This document shows, in pieces, positions 1-7,868 of a stretch of DNA of 43,398 bases. The stretch is from positions 1 to 43,398 of the forward strand of contig NZ_JAILKR010000111.1 of NCBI RefSeq assembly GCF_024693525.1. The letters run 5' to 3'. Made by a program: the position numbers and the translations under genes. A model generated the notes under the pieces. It made no database searches and was not told the origin of the DNA. It was given only the letters and a program-made list of their open reading frames with translations. This stretch comes from Selenomonas sp. (GTDB taxonomy: Bacteria > Bacillota_C > Negativicutes > Selenomonadales > Selenomonadaceae). Every line of letters begins with the position of its first letter. Within the stretch, counting starts at the first letter, position 1.

Positions 1-85
1 CGCACAGGACGACTTCCTGGTCAACGTCGGTTTTGCGAAGTGCACCGCAGTGATGCGTGCGCTTCATGCCTTGTAATGTTTCCAT
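1..85 (-). CDS. aspS: Aspartyl-tRNA synthetase, N-terminal fragment (partial)
   Basis: Only the first 28 codons are in the window; the gene runs off the left edge. The N-terminus reads METLQGMKRTHHCGALRKTD, the typical beginning of bacterial AspRS before its OB-fold anticodon-binding domain. The ATG at 83-85 overlaps the hisS stop by one base (TAATG), with GAGGTGAAAGG upstream as ribosome binding site, so it is translationally coupled to hisS. A second in-frame ATG at 65-67 (MKRTHH) is the start used by some homologues. The hisS-aspS order is common in Firmicutes. The identification rests on a short stretch, but a recognisable one. Confidence 0.85.
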   Translation of the reverse strand, partial: METLQGMKRTHHCGALRKTDVDQEVVLC

Positions 86-1350
86 TAACCTTTCACCTCA
101 GCACATAGCTTTTCTATTATTGTATCAAAAGAAACCTTCTGTTGCTCGCTCTTTTCCATATCTTTGAGCATTACGCAGGATTCTTTGACTTCATCCTCAC
201 CGATGATCAGCGCAAAGCGGGCATTCGCCTTGTTTGCCTGTTTCATCTGGGCCTTCATGCTTCGGCCCGCATAATCCATACCGGCTTTAAGACCTGCCTG
301 ACGCAGTTGGGTCAACAGCTTGAAGGCAGGGCCCTGGGCCGCATCGCCCAGAGCAACCACATAAGCGTCGGTCTTCTTGTCCATCTCTGGCAGCAGATCC
401 TGTTTCTCGAGAGCCAGCAGGACGCGCTCGAGACCCGTAGCAAAGCCAACGGCTGGCGTCGGTTTACCACCGATTTCCTCGATGAGGCCATCGTAACGGC
501 CACCGCCAGCCACAGCACTCTGTGCCCCTAGCGGCGCATACTTGATTTCAAAGGCCGTTTTCGTGTAGTAATCGAGGCCGCGAACCAAGCGCGGATCAAG
601 CTCGAACTCAATGCCAGCATCGTGAAGGTACTGCTGAACCTTGTGGAAATGCTCCTGGCACTCGCCGCAGAGGCAGTCCGTGATTTTCGGCGCATCAGCC
701 ATATAGGGTTTATCCGCATCAGCCTTGCAGTCGAGGATGCGCAGTGGGCTGCGCTCAAAGCGGTCTTTGCAGTCATCACAAAGGTCATCGAGCTTATCGC
801 GGAAGTAGTTCTGAAGAACCTCCCGATACTTCGGACGGCAATGCGGGCAGCCAACGGAGTTCAGGCTCAGCTTAAGGTCTTTAAGACCCAGCGAACGCAG
901 GAAATCGATAGCTACCATGATGACTTCCGCATCCACCATCGGATTCTCTTCACCAAGAGCCTCGACACCGAACTGATGGAATTCACGCATACGGCCGGCC
1001 TGGGGACGGTCGTAGCGGAACATCGAGCCGATGTAGAAGAGTTTAACCAGCGACGAGTCGCCGTATAGCTTATTCTGCAAGTAAGCGCGAACAGCCGAAG
1101 CCGTGTTTTCCGGGCGCAACGTAATGCTGCGGTCGCCGCGGTCCTTAAAGGTATACATTTCCTTATCGACTACATCGGTGCCCTCACCGATGCCGCGATG
1201 AAAAAGCTCCGTGTGCTCGAATACTGGCGTACGGATTTCCTCAAATCCATAGCGACCGCAAAGCTCACGAATCTTCTGTTCAACATAATTCCATTCGCCG
1301 ACGGTATCCGGCAGAATGTCTTTGGTTCCCCGAGGGGCATTGGTTAACAT
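85..1350 (-). CDS. hisS: Histidyl-tRNA synthetase
   Basis: This class II aminoacyl-tRNA synthetase charges tRNA-His with histidine using ATP. The length of 421 residues is normal for the bacterial dimeric enzyme. Motif 2 lies around residues 110-133 (MFRYDRPQAGRMREFHQFG), the HisRS signature RGLDYYT at about 257-263, and motif 3 in the AVGFATGLERVLLAL segment, followed by the C-terminal anticodon-binding domain. The insertion at 168-231 is rich in Cys pairs (CPHC, CDDC, CLCGEC), as in many Firmicute HisRS. The ATG at 1350 overlaps the end of hemZ by seven bases (hemZ stop at 1344), and the stop overlaps the aspS start, so the gene sits in the middle of a tightly packed fur-hemZ-hisS-aspS operon. 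Confidence 0.98.
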   Translation of the reverse strand: MLTNAPRGTKDILPDTVGEWNYVEQKIRELCGRYGFEEIRTPVFEHTELFHRGIGEGTDVVDKEMYTFKDRGDRSITLRPENTASAVRAYLQNKLYGDSSLVKLFYIGSMFRYDRPQAGRMREFHQFGVEALGEENPMVDAEVIMVAIDFLRSLGLKDLKLSLNSVGCPHCRPKYREVLQNYFRDKLDDLCDDCKDRFERSPLRILDCKADADKPYMADAPKITDCLCGECQEHFHKVQQYLHDAGIEFELDPRLVRGLDYYTKTAFEIKYAPLGAQSAVAGGGRYDGLIEEIGGKPTPAVGFATGLERVLLALEKQDLLPEMDKKTDAYVVALGDAAQGPAFKLLTQLRQAGLKAGMDYAGRSMKAQMKQANKANARFALIIGEDEVKESCVMLKDMEKSEQQKVSFDTIIEKLCAEVKG

Positions 1351-2885
1351 TCGTTGGTTTCCCCCTGTTTGCCACAGGCTTCCTCTAAGAGCTGCCTGCG
1401 TTTTTCTATATAGATATCTACATCACGCAGATATGTTACCAAATCTTTGGCATTAAAGGATGACCTCATGCGTTTGCGGGCAAAGTCTACCACCTTTGTA
1501 GTAGCGGAGCCGCCAATACCGATAATGGTCTGATGTTCTTCCATAATCTGGATGTTATACATGCCCTCTGCCCCCTTACGGCAGCAGCCGACATTTTCCA
1601 AATCACCGGACATATAGCCCTGGCGATAAAGGTAATAGGGCTGGTAGCCGCCTTGTTTGATAAAGGACATCGCTAACTCGGACATCTTGCGGGTTTCCGC
1701 ATCATCCGGCAAGTCCACATGACGTTCCTCCATGATGAGTTTCAAGCGAGAGCCTCGTTTCAAGGCCAAGGCATGCAGGGTAATATCGTCTGGCTTTAGC
1801 GCAACGACTTTTTCCATGGTATCCCGAACATCTTCAGCCGTCTCACCGGGAAGCCCCAAGATGAGATCCATATTGATTTCGGGGATGCCCGCTTTGCGCA
1901 GCGCCTGATACATGGTCACCACATCCTCTGGTGTATGCTGACGACCAATGATTTTCAGCGTGCGCTGCTGCATGGTCTGCGGATTGACACTAACCCGACT
2001 GACATGATAGTCCACCATCGCCTGGATTTTCGCTGGCGTTATGCTGTCAGGACGGCCTGCTTCAACGGTAAACTCCACCAATTTGGGCCCATAAAAAGCA
2101 TTATATACCATCTGCATCATATTCGCAAAATATCGGTCTGGAAGAGCCGTCGGCGTGCCGCCGCCGATGTAGATATTCTGCACGGTAAAGCCGTAATGTT
2201 CCACCGCTTCTTTGGCCGCCATAAGATCCTTTTGCAGCACTGCCATGAACTTGTCCAGCTGCTTTTCCTCCGGCAGAATGTTGGCGGGGAAAGAGCAGTA
2301 GAGGCAACGGGTCAGGCAAAAGGGAATCCCCACATAGATGCTAATGGTCTTTTCATCCGAAGTCTGCAAAAAAGGCAGCTGGCGGAAGGCCATTGGCGTA
2401 ATGATACGGGCTTTTTCCTCACTGCAGGCAAAGTCCGTCATCAAGCGTTTGACGATAGCCTCTTCCTCCATGCCATAGGAAATCCAGCGATGAACGATTT
2501 TCGTCGGCCGGACTCCATGGAGAATGCCCCAGGGTGCCTGGGGCATATGAAGCTCCTCGATAAAGATATCATAAAGATTCCGCTTGATGGTGCGATTTAC
2601 GGCCGCTCGTTCCAGTTCATCCCCCTTGCCGGCTGACACTCGGGTCCAGCGCTTAACCGAACCCGAGGCATCAAATAGCAACAGGGTGGTTTCCATGCGA
2701 ACCAGATCTCCATCATGGGCGCCCTCCTCCGTTACCGGCAGCCGGCGATTAACAACGGACAACTGCTCGTAATCGCTTTCCCCGCGCCGCCCGATGACTT
2801 CCACCTTAAAGAGGCTCAGGATTTCCCGGGTAATTTTAGAGATGATTTCTTTTTTCGAATTGAGCGTAAAAGTCCTTACCTTCAA
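1344..2885 (-). CDS. hemZ: Coproporphyrinogen III dehydrogenase-like radical SAM protein HemZ
   Basis: This is an oxygen-independent coproporphyrinogen-oxidase family protein (HemN/HemZ) of heme biosynthesis. The radical SAM cluster motif CLTRCLYC (Cys 194, 198 and 201 counted from the longer start) and the SAM-binding IGGGTP at about 244-249 are present, after an N-terminal extension of about 185 residues typical of HemZ rather than HemN. Two starts are possible. GTG at 2897 sits directly against AAGGA with no spacer. TTG at 2885 lies 11 bases behind AAGGAG and overlaps the fur stop as TTGA, which suggests translational coupling; I prefer TTG, giving 513 residues. Within HemN-like families some members have other roles (heme chaperone HemW), but the N-terminal extension argues for HemZ. 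Confidence 0.9.
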   Translation of the reverse strand: MKVRTFTLNSKKEIISKITREILSLFKVEVIGRRGESDYEQLSVVNRRLPVTEEGAHDGDLVRMETTLLLFDASGSVKRWTRVSAGKGDELERAAVNRTIKRNLYDIFIEELHMPQAPWGILHGVRPTKIVHRWISYGMEEEAIVKRLMTDFACSEEKARIITPMAFRQLPFLQTSDEKTISIYVGIPFCLTRCLYCSFPANILPEEKQLDKFMAVLQKDLMAAKEAVEHYGFTVQNIYIGGGTPTALPDRYFANMMQMVYNAFYGPKLVEFTVEAGRPDSITPAKIQAMVDYHVSRVSVNPQTMQQRTLKIIGRQHTPEDVVTMYQALRKAGIPEINMDLILGLPGETAEDVRDTMEKVVALKPDDITLHALALKRGSRLKLIMEERHVDLPDDAETRKMSELAMSFIKQGGYQPYYLYRQGYMSGDLENVGCCRKGAEGMYNIQIMEEHQTIIGIGGSATTKVVDFARKRMRSSFNAKDLVTYLRDVDIYIEKRRQLLEEACGKQGETNEC

Positions 2886-3331
2886 GCCTGCTGACACTCC
2901 TTGCAGACTCCATAGAATTTCACCTGATGATTTTCCACATGGAAGCCCATCTTCGTCTCGATGTCCGCCTCCAAATCATCCATCAAATCATCTTCAAACT
3001 CAATGACCTTGCCACATCTGGTGCAAATCAAGTGATGGTGATGATGCTCCGATGGATTGGTCGTATTGACCTCGTAGCGGCTGCAGCCATCGCCGAACTC
3101 CATTTTCTGCAAGATGCCAAGATCCGATAAGAGTTCCAGGCTACGATAAACCGTCGCCAGACCAATCTCTGATTTGTTTTCTCGCAAAATGTTATGAACA
3201 TCTTCGGCAGAAAGATGTTCCCCCGGATGTTCGAGGAAAATCTGCAGAACCGTCTGACGCTGCGGCGTCATTTTGTGCTGACGTGCCTGCAGACGTTCCT
3301 TTAAATCCTCCATTGTAAAAGTTTGTGCCAT
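2882..3331 (-). CDS. fur: Fur-family ferric uptake regulator
   Basis: This is a metal-dependent transcription factor of the Fur superfamily, 149 residues, a normal length. The N-terminal winged helix (about 15-85) contains the recognition-helix region IGLATVYRSLELLSD. The C-terminal dimerisation domain has the His-rich loop SEHHHHH (94-100), two CxxC pairs (C103/C106 and C143/C146) for structural zinc, and VIEFED, whose Glu at the regulatory metal site favours Fur over PerR (usually Asp there); this sub-typing is inference. The ATG at 3331 has AAGGGGTGGG just upstream; a longer in-frame reading to 3406 has no good ribosome binding site and would start inside the promoter region. It is the first gene of the hemZ-hisS-aspS operon, linking iron sensing with heme synthesis. 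Confidence 0.93.
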   Translation of the reverse strand: MAQTFTMEDLKERLQARQHKMTPQRQTVLQIFLEHPGEHLSAEDVHNILRENKSEIGLATVYRSLELLSDLGILQKMEFGDGCSRYEVNTTNPSEHHHHHLICTRCGKVIEFEDDLMDDLEADIETKMGFHVENHQVKFYGVCKECQQA

Positions 3332-3395
3332 AAAACCCACCCCTTTATCTCTATCAATAAAACGTACGGTATCTCCGTCATATAACACACAAATT

Positions 3396-3443
3396 ATATG
3401 AATCAAATATATTCATTATAGCAGAAATCCCCTCGTATGACAA
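3396..3443 (-). promoter_or_regulatory. fur operon promoter with overlapping inverted repeat
   Basis: Minus strand: -35 TTGTCA (3438-3443), a 17-bp spacer, and a perfect -10 TATAAT (3415-3420). Overlapping and downstream of the -10 is an inverted repeat ATGAAT-N7-ATTCAT (3398-3403 and 3411-3416), a plausible autoregulatory operator. The promoter match is strong; the operator is inference. Confidence 0.8.
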
Positions 3444-3470
3444 ACAAAACGCCAGTCTCTTTGTCATTTT

Positions 3471-3508
3471 TAAAAAATACTGTCTCCCCTTGCGGAAGAC
3501 AGTATTTT
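3471..3508 (-). terminator. Intrinsic terminator of recJ-rel operon
   Basis: Downstream of the rel stop, AATACTGTC (3476-3484) pairs with GACAGTATT (3498-3506). On the minus strand the stem is followed by TTTTTTA. The stem is a perfect 9 bp, extendable by flanking A/T pairs, so it may work in both directions. Confidence 0.85.
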
Positions 3509-3513
3509 CTGCA

Positions 3514-5736
3514 TCAGCTATTGGTATTGCTGCTCATTTTTCGCACGACGCTATAAACATCTTTTACCCGGCGAAGCTTCGTGATAATCTGGGTTACCTG
3601 CGTGGAATTGCGCACATCGAGACCCAGCATTATCGTCGAAGTCTTGTTGCTGCGGTTCGGATTGGCATTAATGCTATGGATGTTCAACTTCATCTCGGTG
3701 GGAATCGCCAAAACGTTGTTGAGGATACCACTGCGGTCGTTGCAGACGATTTCCAATTCGACGGTATACTGCTTATCCAGACCAATATCCCAGCCCACTT
3801 CGATCATGCGGGAAAAATCCGTATCCTGCAATACGTTTGGGCAATCCGTCCGATGGACCGATACGCCGCGGCCGCGGGTGACAAAACCGATAATCGGGTC
3901 CCCAGGAATCGGATTGCAACAGCGGGCCAGTCGTACCATAACCCCGCTTTCCCCCTCTACCAGCACGCCATGGCTCGACTTATGCTTCTTGCCATTCTGC
4001 TGGGGATGTTTAAGTTCAGCAAGAATCTTGGAGATATCTGGCGGGGTACGCTCCTGAATTTCCTTTTTGTGCATCTCGATGAGCTTCGTCATGATGCCGT
4101 GAATTGGAACGCCGCCATAGCCAAGAGCTGCCAGCAAATCATCTTCGGTGAGGATGTTGAGCTTCTTGGCTACTTCCAACAGACGGCCTTCTTTTACAAG
4201 TTCCTTCGGCAAATAGCCCAGGCGCTTGGCCTCATCCTTGATGAGCTCAAGACCGCGCTCAATATTTTCTTCGCGCTTTTCTTTCTTGAACCAGGAGCGG
4301 ATTTTGCTGCGGGTTTCGGAAGAGGCGACGATATTGAGCCAGTCGCGACTGGGGCCATTGTTGGCCTTGTTGGTGATAACCGAGACAATATCGCCATTTT
4401 TCAGCTTATGCTCCAGCGGCACCAATTTGCCATTAACCTTGGCCCCGACGCAGTGATGTCCCACTTCCGTATGGATGCGGTAGGCAAAATCAATGGGAAT
4501 CGACCCCTTCGGCAAGTCGATGACATCCCCCTTCGGCGTGAACACAAACACCTCATCGGAGAAGATATCCACCTTCAACGCCTCGAAATATTCCTTCGGG
4601 TCCGAAAGTTCCTGCTGAAGATTGACCATCTGGCGAAGCCAGTTCATCTTCTGGTCGACGGCTTTGCCCGCCGTGGCTCCTTTGCCAGCTTCTTTATATT
4701 TCCAATGGGCCGCCACACCGTACTCGGATACCTGGTGCATCTGGAAGGTACGTATCTGAATCTCCAGCGGATACCCGCGGGTCATAACCGTCGTGTGCAG
4801 GGACTGATAGCCGTTTGATTTTGGCATGGCGATATAATCTTTGAACCGCCCCGGAATCGGCTTCCACATGGCATGAATAACGCCTAGCACCCCATAGCAG
4901 TCCTTGACGCTGTCCACCAGAACGCGAACCGCCGACAAATCGTAGATTTCGCTGATATCCTTGTGGTCGCGTTTCATCTTCTTATAGATGCTGTAGAAGT
5001 GTTTGGCACGCCCTTTGATATCTGCCTTAATATTTGCTTCTTTGAGCTTTTCGGCAATCGCCTCGATGGCCGTGTCAATGAAAATCTGGCGTTCCTTGCG
5101 TTTCTGCTTGACATTTTCCACCAAATCGTAGTAAATCTCCGGCTCAAGGTAACGGAGGCACAGGTCTTCCAACTCCCATTTCACGTTGGAAATACCCAGG
5201 CGGTTAGCTAATGGCGCGTAGATTTCAATGGTTTCCTTGGCGATGCGCTTCTGCTTATCCTCCCGCATGTATTTGAGGGTGCGCATATTGTGCAGGCGGT
5301 CTGCCAGCTTTACCATGATGACGCGGATATCCTTGGCCATAGCCAAGAACATCTTGCGGTAGTTTTCCAGCTGGACTTCTTCCTTGGATTTATACTTGAT
5401 GCGCCCCAGCTTGGTCACGCCATCCACAATCATGGCGACTTCCTCGCCAAACATCTCTTCAATCTGTTCTTTGGTATAGAGTGTGTCCTCAACGACATCA
5501 TGCAACAGCGCCGCACTGACCGTTACATCATCGATGTGAAGCTCCGTCAGGATTTGCGCCACATGGAGGGGATGAATGATATAATCTTCTCCCGACACGC
5601 GGGTCTGTCCCTTGTGGGCAGCTGCTGCCAAATCGTAGGCACGCTGAATCATCGCTGTATTCGCCTTGGGCTCGTAGGTCAGTACCGACGCGATAATCGA
5701 TTCAATGGTGACCGGTGCTTTGTCTTTATCGTTCAT
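3514..5736 (-). CDS. rel: Bifunctional (p)ppGpp synthetase/hydrolase Rel
   Basis: Synthesises and degrades the stringent-response alarmone (p)ppGpp. The 740-residue long-RSH layout is complete: HD hydrolase domain with ALLHDVVEDT (H79, D80); synthetase domain with the RFKD motif at 298-301, the RxKD form found in bifunctional enzymes rather than the ExDD of monofunctional RelA; a TGS domain around 395-455; a conserved Cys region with RCCNPIPGDPI; and a C-terminal ACT domain. The ATG at 5736 has AAGGAGGGACGAAC upstream, overlapping the recJ stop, and recJ lies only 12 bases away, so the two are cotranscribed. A strong terminator follows. Both active sites look intact. Confidence 0.97.
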   Translation of the reverse strand: MNDKDKAPVTIESIIASVLTYEPKANTAMIQRAYDLAAAAHKGQTRVSGEDYIIHPLHVAQILTELHIDDVTVSAALLHDVVEDTLYTKEQIEEMFGEEVAMIVDGVTKLGRIKYKSKEEVQLENYRKMFLAMAKDIRVIMVKLADRLHNMRTLKYMREDKQKRIAKETIEIYAPLANRLGISNVKWELEDLCLRYLEPEIYYDLVENVKQKRKERQIFIDTAIEAIAEKLKEANIKADIKGRAKHFYSIYKKMKRDHKDISEIYDLSAVRVLVDSVKDCYGVLGVIHAMWKPIPGRFKDYIAMPKSNGYQSLHTTVMTRGYPLEIQIRTFQMHQVSEYGVAAHWKYKEAGKGATAGKAVDQKMNWLRQMVNLQQELSDPKEYFEALKVDIFSDEVFVFTPKGDVIDLPKGSIPIDFAYRIHTEVGHHCVGAKVNGKLVPLEHKLKNGDIVSVITNKANNGPSRDWLNIVASSETRSKIRSWFKKEKREENIERGLELIKDEAKRLGYLPKELVKEGRLLEVAKKLNILTEDDLLAALGYGGVPIHGIMTKLIEMHKKEIQERTPPDISKILAELKHPQQNGKKHKSSHGVLVEGESGVMVRLARCCNPIPGDPIIGFVTRGRGVSVHRTDCPNVLQDTDFSRMIEVGWDIGLDKQYTVELEIVCNDRSGILNNVLAIPTEMKLNIHSINANPNRSNKTSTIMLGLDVRNSTQVTQIITKLRRVKDVYSVVRKMSSNTNS

Positions 5737-5748
5737 GTTCGTCCCTCC

Positions 5749-7719
5749 TTAGCGATGACGTCGATACGTCGGCGAATTATCTAATTCCATCCGCCCAGAA
5801 GCTCTGGGCAGGTAGTAGTGATTTTCTTTCAAGTCCAGCCGCAAAAGGCCCAGCTCCTGAAAAATGCGCAGGCCGGTACTCATGGTATACAGGGAAATCC
5901 GATTGCCCCAGCGGCAAAAATTCACGGTGAGCTCCGCCGCCGTGTAGGGAATGCCATTTTCCTGCTGCTGAATCCCGTAAAGGAAACGATAAATTGCTAC
6001 CAATTGTTCCCGTTCTGGAAATACCTTCTCCTTATCGGCAGGCCCTAAAGTATCCACCATGCACTGAAGACTGCGGCGTCCCTGCCATTCGTTGACAGCG
6101 GGACTGTAGACCATATCAATGGCCTCTGCATTGACAATACCGGCATATTCGCTCTTGTTCCAAAACAGCGCGTTAATTGGCTCTGACGGCTTGCCTACTT
6201 GGAAACGCAGATGCTGCTTCTGGCTGCCGATTGCCGCCGCCCCCATCGCCCGGATGCCCCGGCAACCGAAAAGGGGTTTGGGATTGCCCATTCCATAGGG
6301 TTCAAAGAGCTCTAATTCTTCCACCAGTTCAAAGGTAATATCTTCCGGTGCCAGTTCAAATTCCACTTTGACTTTTGGAATATAATCCTCGTCCGAAAGC
6401 GTCTCAGCTGCCACTTTAGAAAAGGCCGCGCGAAACGCTTCTAGTTCCGAAAGCTTCACCGAAAGACCAGCTGCCTGGGCATGTCCACCGAACTGGATGA
6501 TATGCTCCTGGCACTTCTTGAGAGCCTCATACATGTGAAGCCCCTCAATGCTGCGGCAAGAGCCCTTGCAAACACCATCTTCCTGAATGCTCAGCACAAT
6601 CGTCGGTTTATAGTAGCGGTCCACCAAGCGGGAAGCCACGATGCCGATGACGCCGGGATTCCAATTTTCTCCAGCCACCACGATGGCCGGCATATTATCC
6701 GGGTCCTTTCCGACCAGCTGCTCTTCTGCCAGCTTCAGAATTTCCTGCTCAATTGCCTGGCGCTGGCTGTTCAGCAGGTCAAGTTCCGACGCCAGCTTAT
6801 GCGCTTCCTCTTTGCTATCCGAAAGCAGCAGCCGAACTCCTTTGACCCCCGAGCCGATTCGCCCCGCCGCATTGAGCCGCGGCGCCAGCTGAAAGCCCAC
6901 ATGCCCGGTATTTATGGCCTTTTCCTGGATGCCGGCCACCTGGATTAGCTCCCGGACACCAGCAAAGGAAGAATCCTGCATCGCCGCCAGTCCCTCTTTT
7001 ACAATGCGGCGATTCTCACCAGTCAGCGGAACGATATCGGCAACGGTTCCCAGTGCCACCAATTCCAAATCCTGGGCATAATCTTCCCCTTCCAGTTCAC
7101 GCCAAAGGGCCTGGCAAAGTTTAAAGGCGACACCAGCACCGCACAATTCCTTATCGGGATAGGGACAATCAGCGCGATGCGGATTGACAACGGCCAAGGC
7201 GTCGGGAAGCACATCACCCGGCAGATGATGGTCGGTCACGATGATATCCAATTTTCCTTTCATAGCAGCCACATCATCCACCGAAGCGATGCCGCAATCC
7301 ACCGATACCAAAAGCGTTACGCCTTTAGCGGCAATCTGCTGAAGTGCAGGCAGATTAAAACCATACCCTTCTTTTACGCGGTCGGGAATATGAAACGATA
7401 CCGCCGCCCCGAGTTTTTTTAGATTGTGTACGAGCAGTGACGTTGCCGACATGCCATCGACATCATAGTCGCCATAGACCATGATTTTTTCTCCGCCCGC
7501 AATCGCTTTTTTGATGCGGGCAACAGCTGCATCCATGTCTTTCATGAGAAACGGATCATAAAACGGCTGCTTCTCCGGATGCAAAAAACGCTCTGCTTCC
7601 TCTATATTGGTAATCCCACGATGCCACAAAATCCCAGCGGACAATTCCGTAATGCCAAGTTTTTTCGCAAACTCCGCCGACTCAGGCACCGTATCATAAA
7701 GTTTCCATTGTTTTAACAT
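5749..7719 (-). CDS. recJ: Single-stranded-DNA-specific exonuclease RecJ
   Basis: A 5'-3' single-strand DNA exonuclease of recombination and mismatch repair, DHH phosphoesterase superfamily. Metal-binding motifs are visible: GDYDVDG (83-89), the Asp of SVDCG (about 141), VTDHH (161-165), then NAAGRIG, and in the DHHA1 part GGHAQAAGL. The length of 656 residues exceeds the 577 of E. coli RecJ because of a C-terminal extension, as is common in Firmicutes. The ATG at 7719 is preceded by TTAGGAGTTG. It is the first gene of a two-gene operon with rel. I could not place a convincing -35/-10 in the 100 bases upstream. Confidence 0.95.
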   Translation of the reverse strand: MLKQWKLYDTVPESAEFAKKLGITELSAGILWHRGITNIEEAERFLHPEKQPFYDPFLMKDMDAAVARIKKAIAGGEKIMVYGDYDVDGMSATSLLVHNLKKLGAAVSFHIPDRVKEGYGFNLPALQQIAAKGVTLLVSVDCGIASVDDVAAMKGKLDIIVTDHHLPGDVLPDALAVVNPHRADCPYPDKELCGAGVAFKLCQALWRELEGEDYAQDLELVALGTVADIVPLTGENRRIVKEGLAAMQDSSFAGVRELIQVAGIQEKAINTGHVGFQLAPRLNAAGRIGSGVKGVRLLLSDSKEEAHKLASELDLLNSQRQAIEQEILKLAEEQLVGKDPDNMPAIVVAGENWNPGVIGIVASRLVDRYYKPTIVLSIQEDGVCKGSCRSIEGLHMYEALKKCQEHIIQFGGHAQAAGLSVKLSELEAFRAAFSKVAAETLSDEDYIPKVKVEFELAPEDITFELVEELELFEPYGMGNPKPLFGCRGIRAMGAAAIGSQKQHLRFQVGKPSEPINALFWNKSEYAGIVNAEAIDMVYSPAVNEWQGRRSLQCMVDTLGPADKEKVFPEREQLVAIYRFLYGIQQQENGIPYTAAELTVNFCRWGNRISLYTMSTGLRIFQELGLLRLDLKENHYYLPRASGRMELDNSPTYRRHR

Positions 7720-7821
7720 TGTTTACAACTCCTAAGCTATATATTAACGTATTTTATTACTTTTATCCATATTTTTCTACCAAATAGAACATTTCACTTT
7801 CCCTGTACACAAATATAATAC

Positions 7822-7864
7822 AAAAAGACGACAAACCGTCCATCTACGGACAATTTGCCGTCTT
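7822..7864 (-). terminator. Intrinsic terminator of the giant PAS/GGDEF/EAL/kinase gene
   Basis: Just past the stop at 7869, the minus strand forms an imperfect long stem: AAAGACG, CAAA and GTCC pair with GGAC, TTTG and CGTCTTT around a GTAGAT loop. The last arm runs into a T-tract (CGTCTTTTTG). It separates the giant gene from recJ. Confidence 0.85.
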
Positions 7865-7868
7865 TATC

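Noticed and set aside
3490..4818. A 442-codon plus-strand frame opposite rel
   Set aside because: Antisense shadow of the complete Rel coding sequence, and it begins within the rel terminator. No independent coding evidence.
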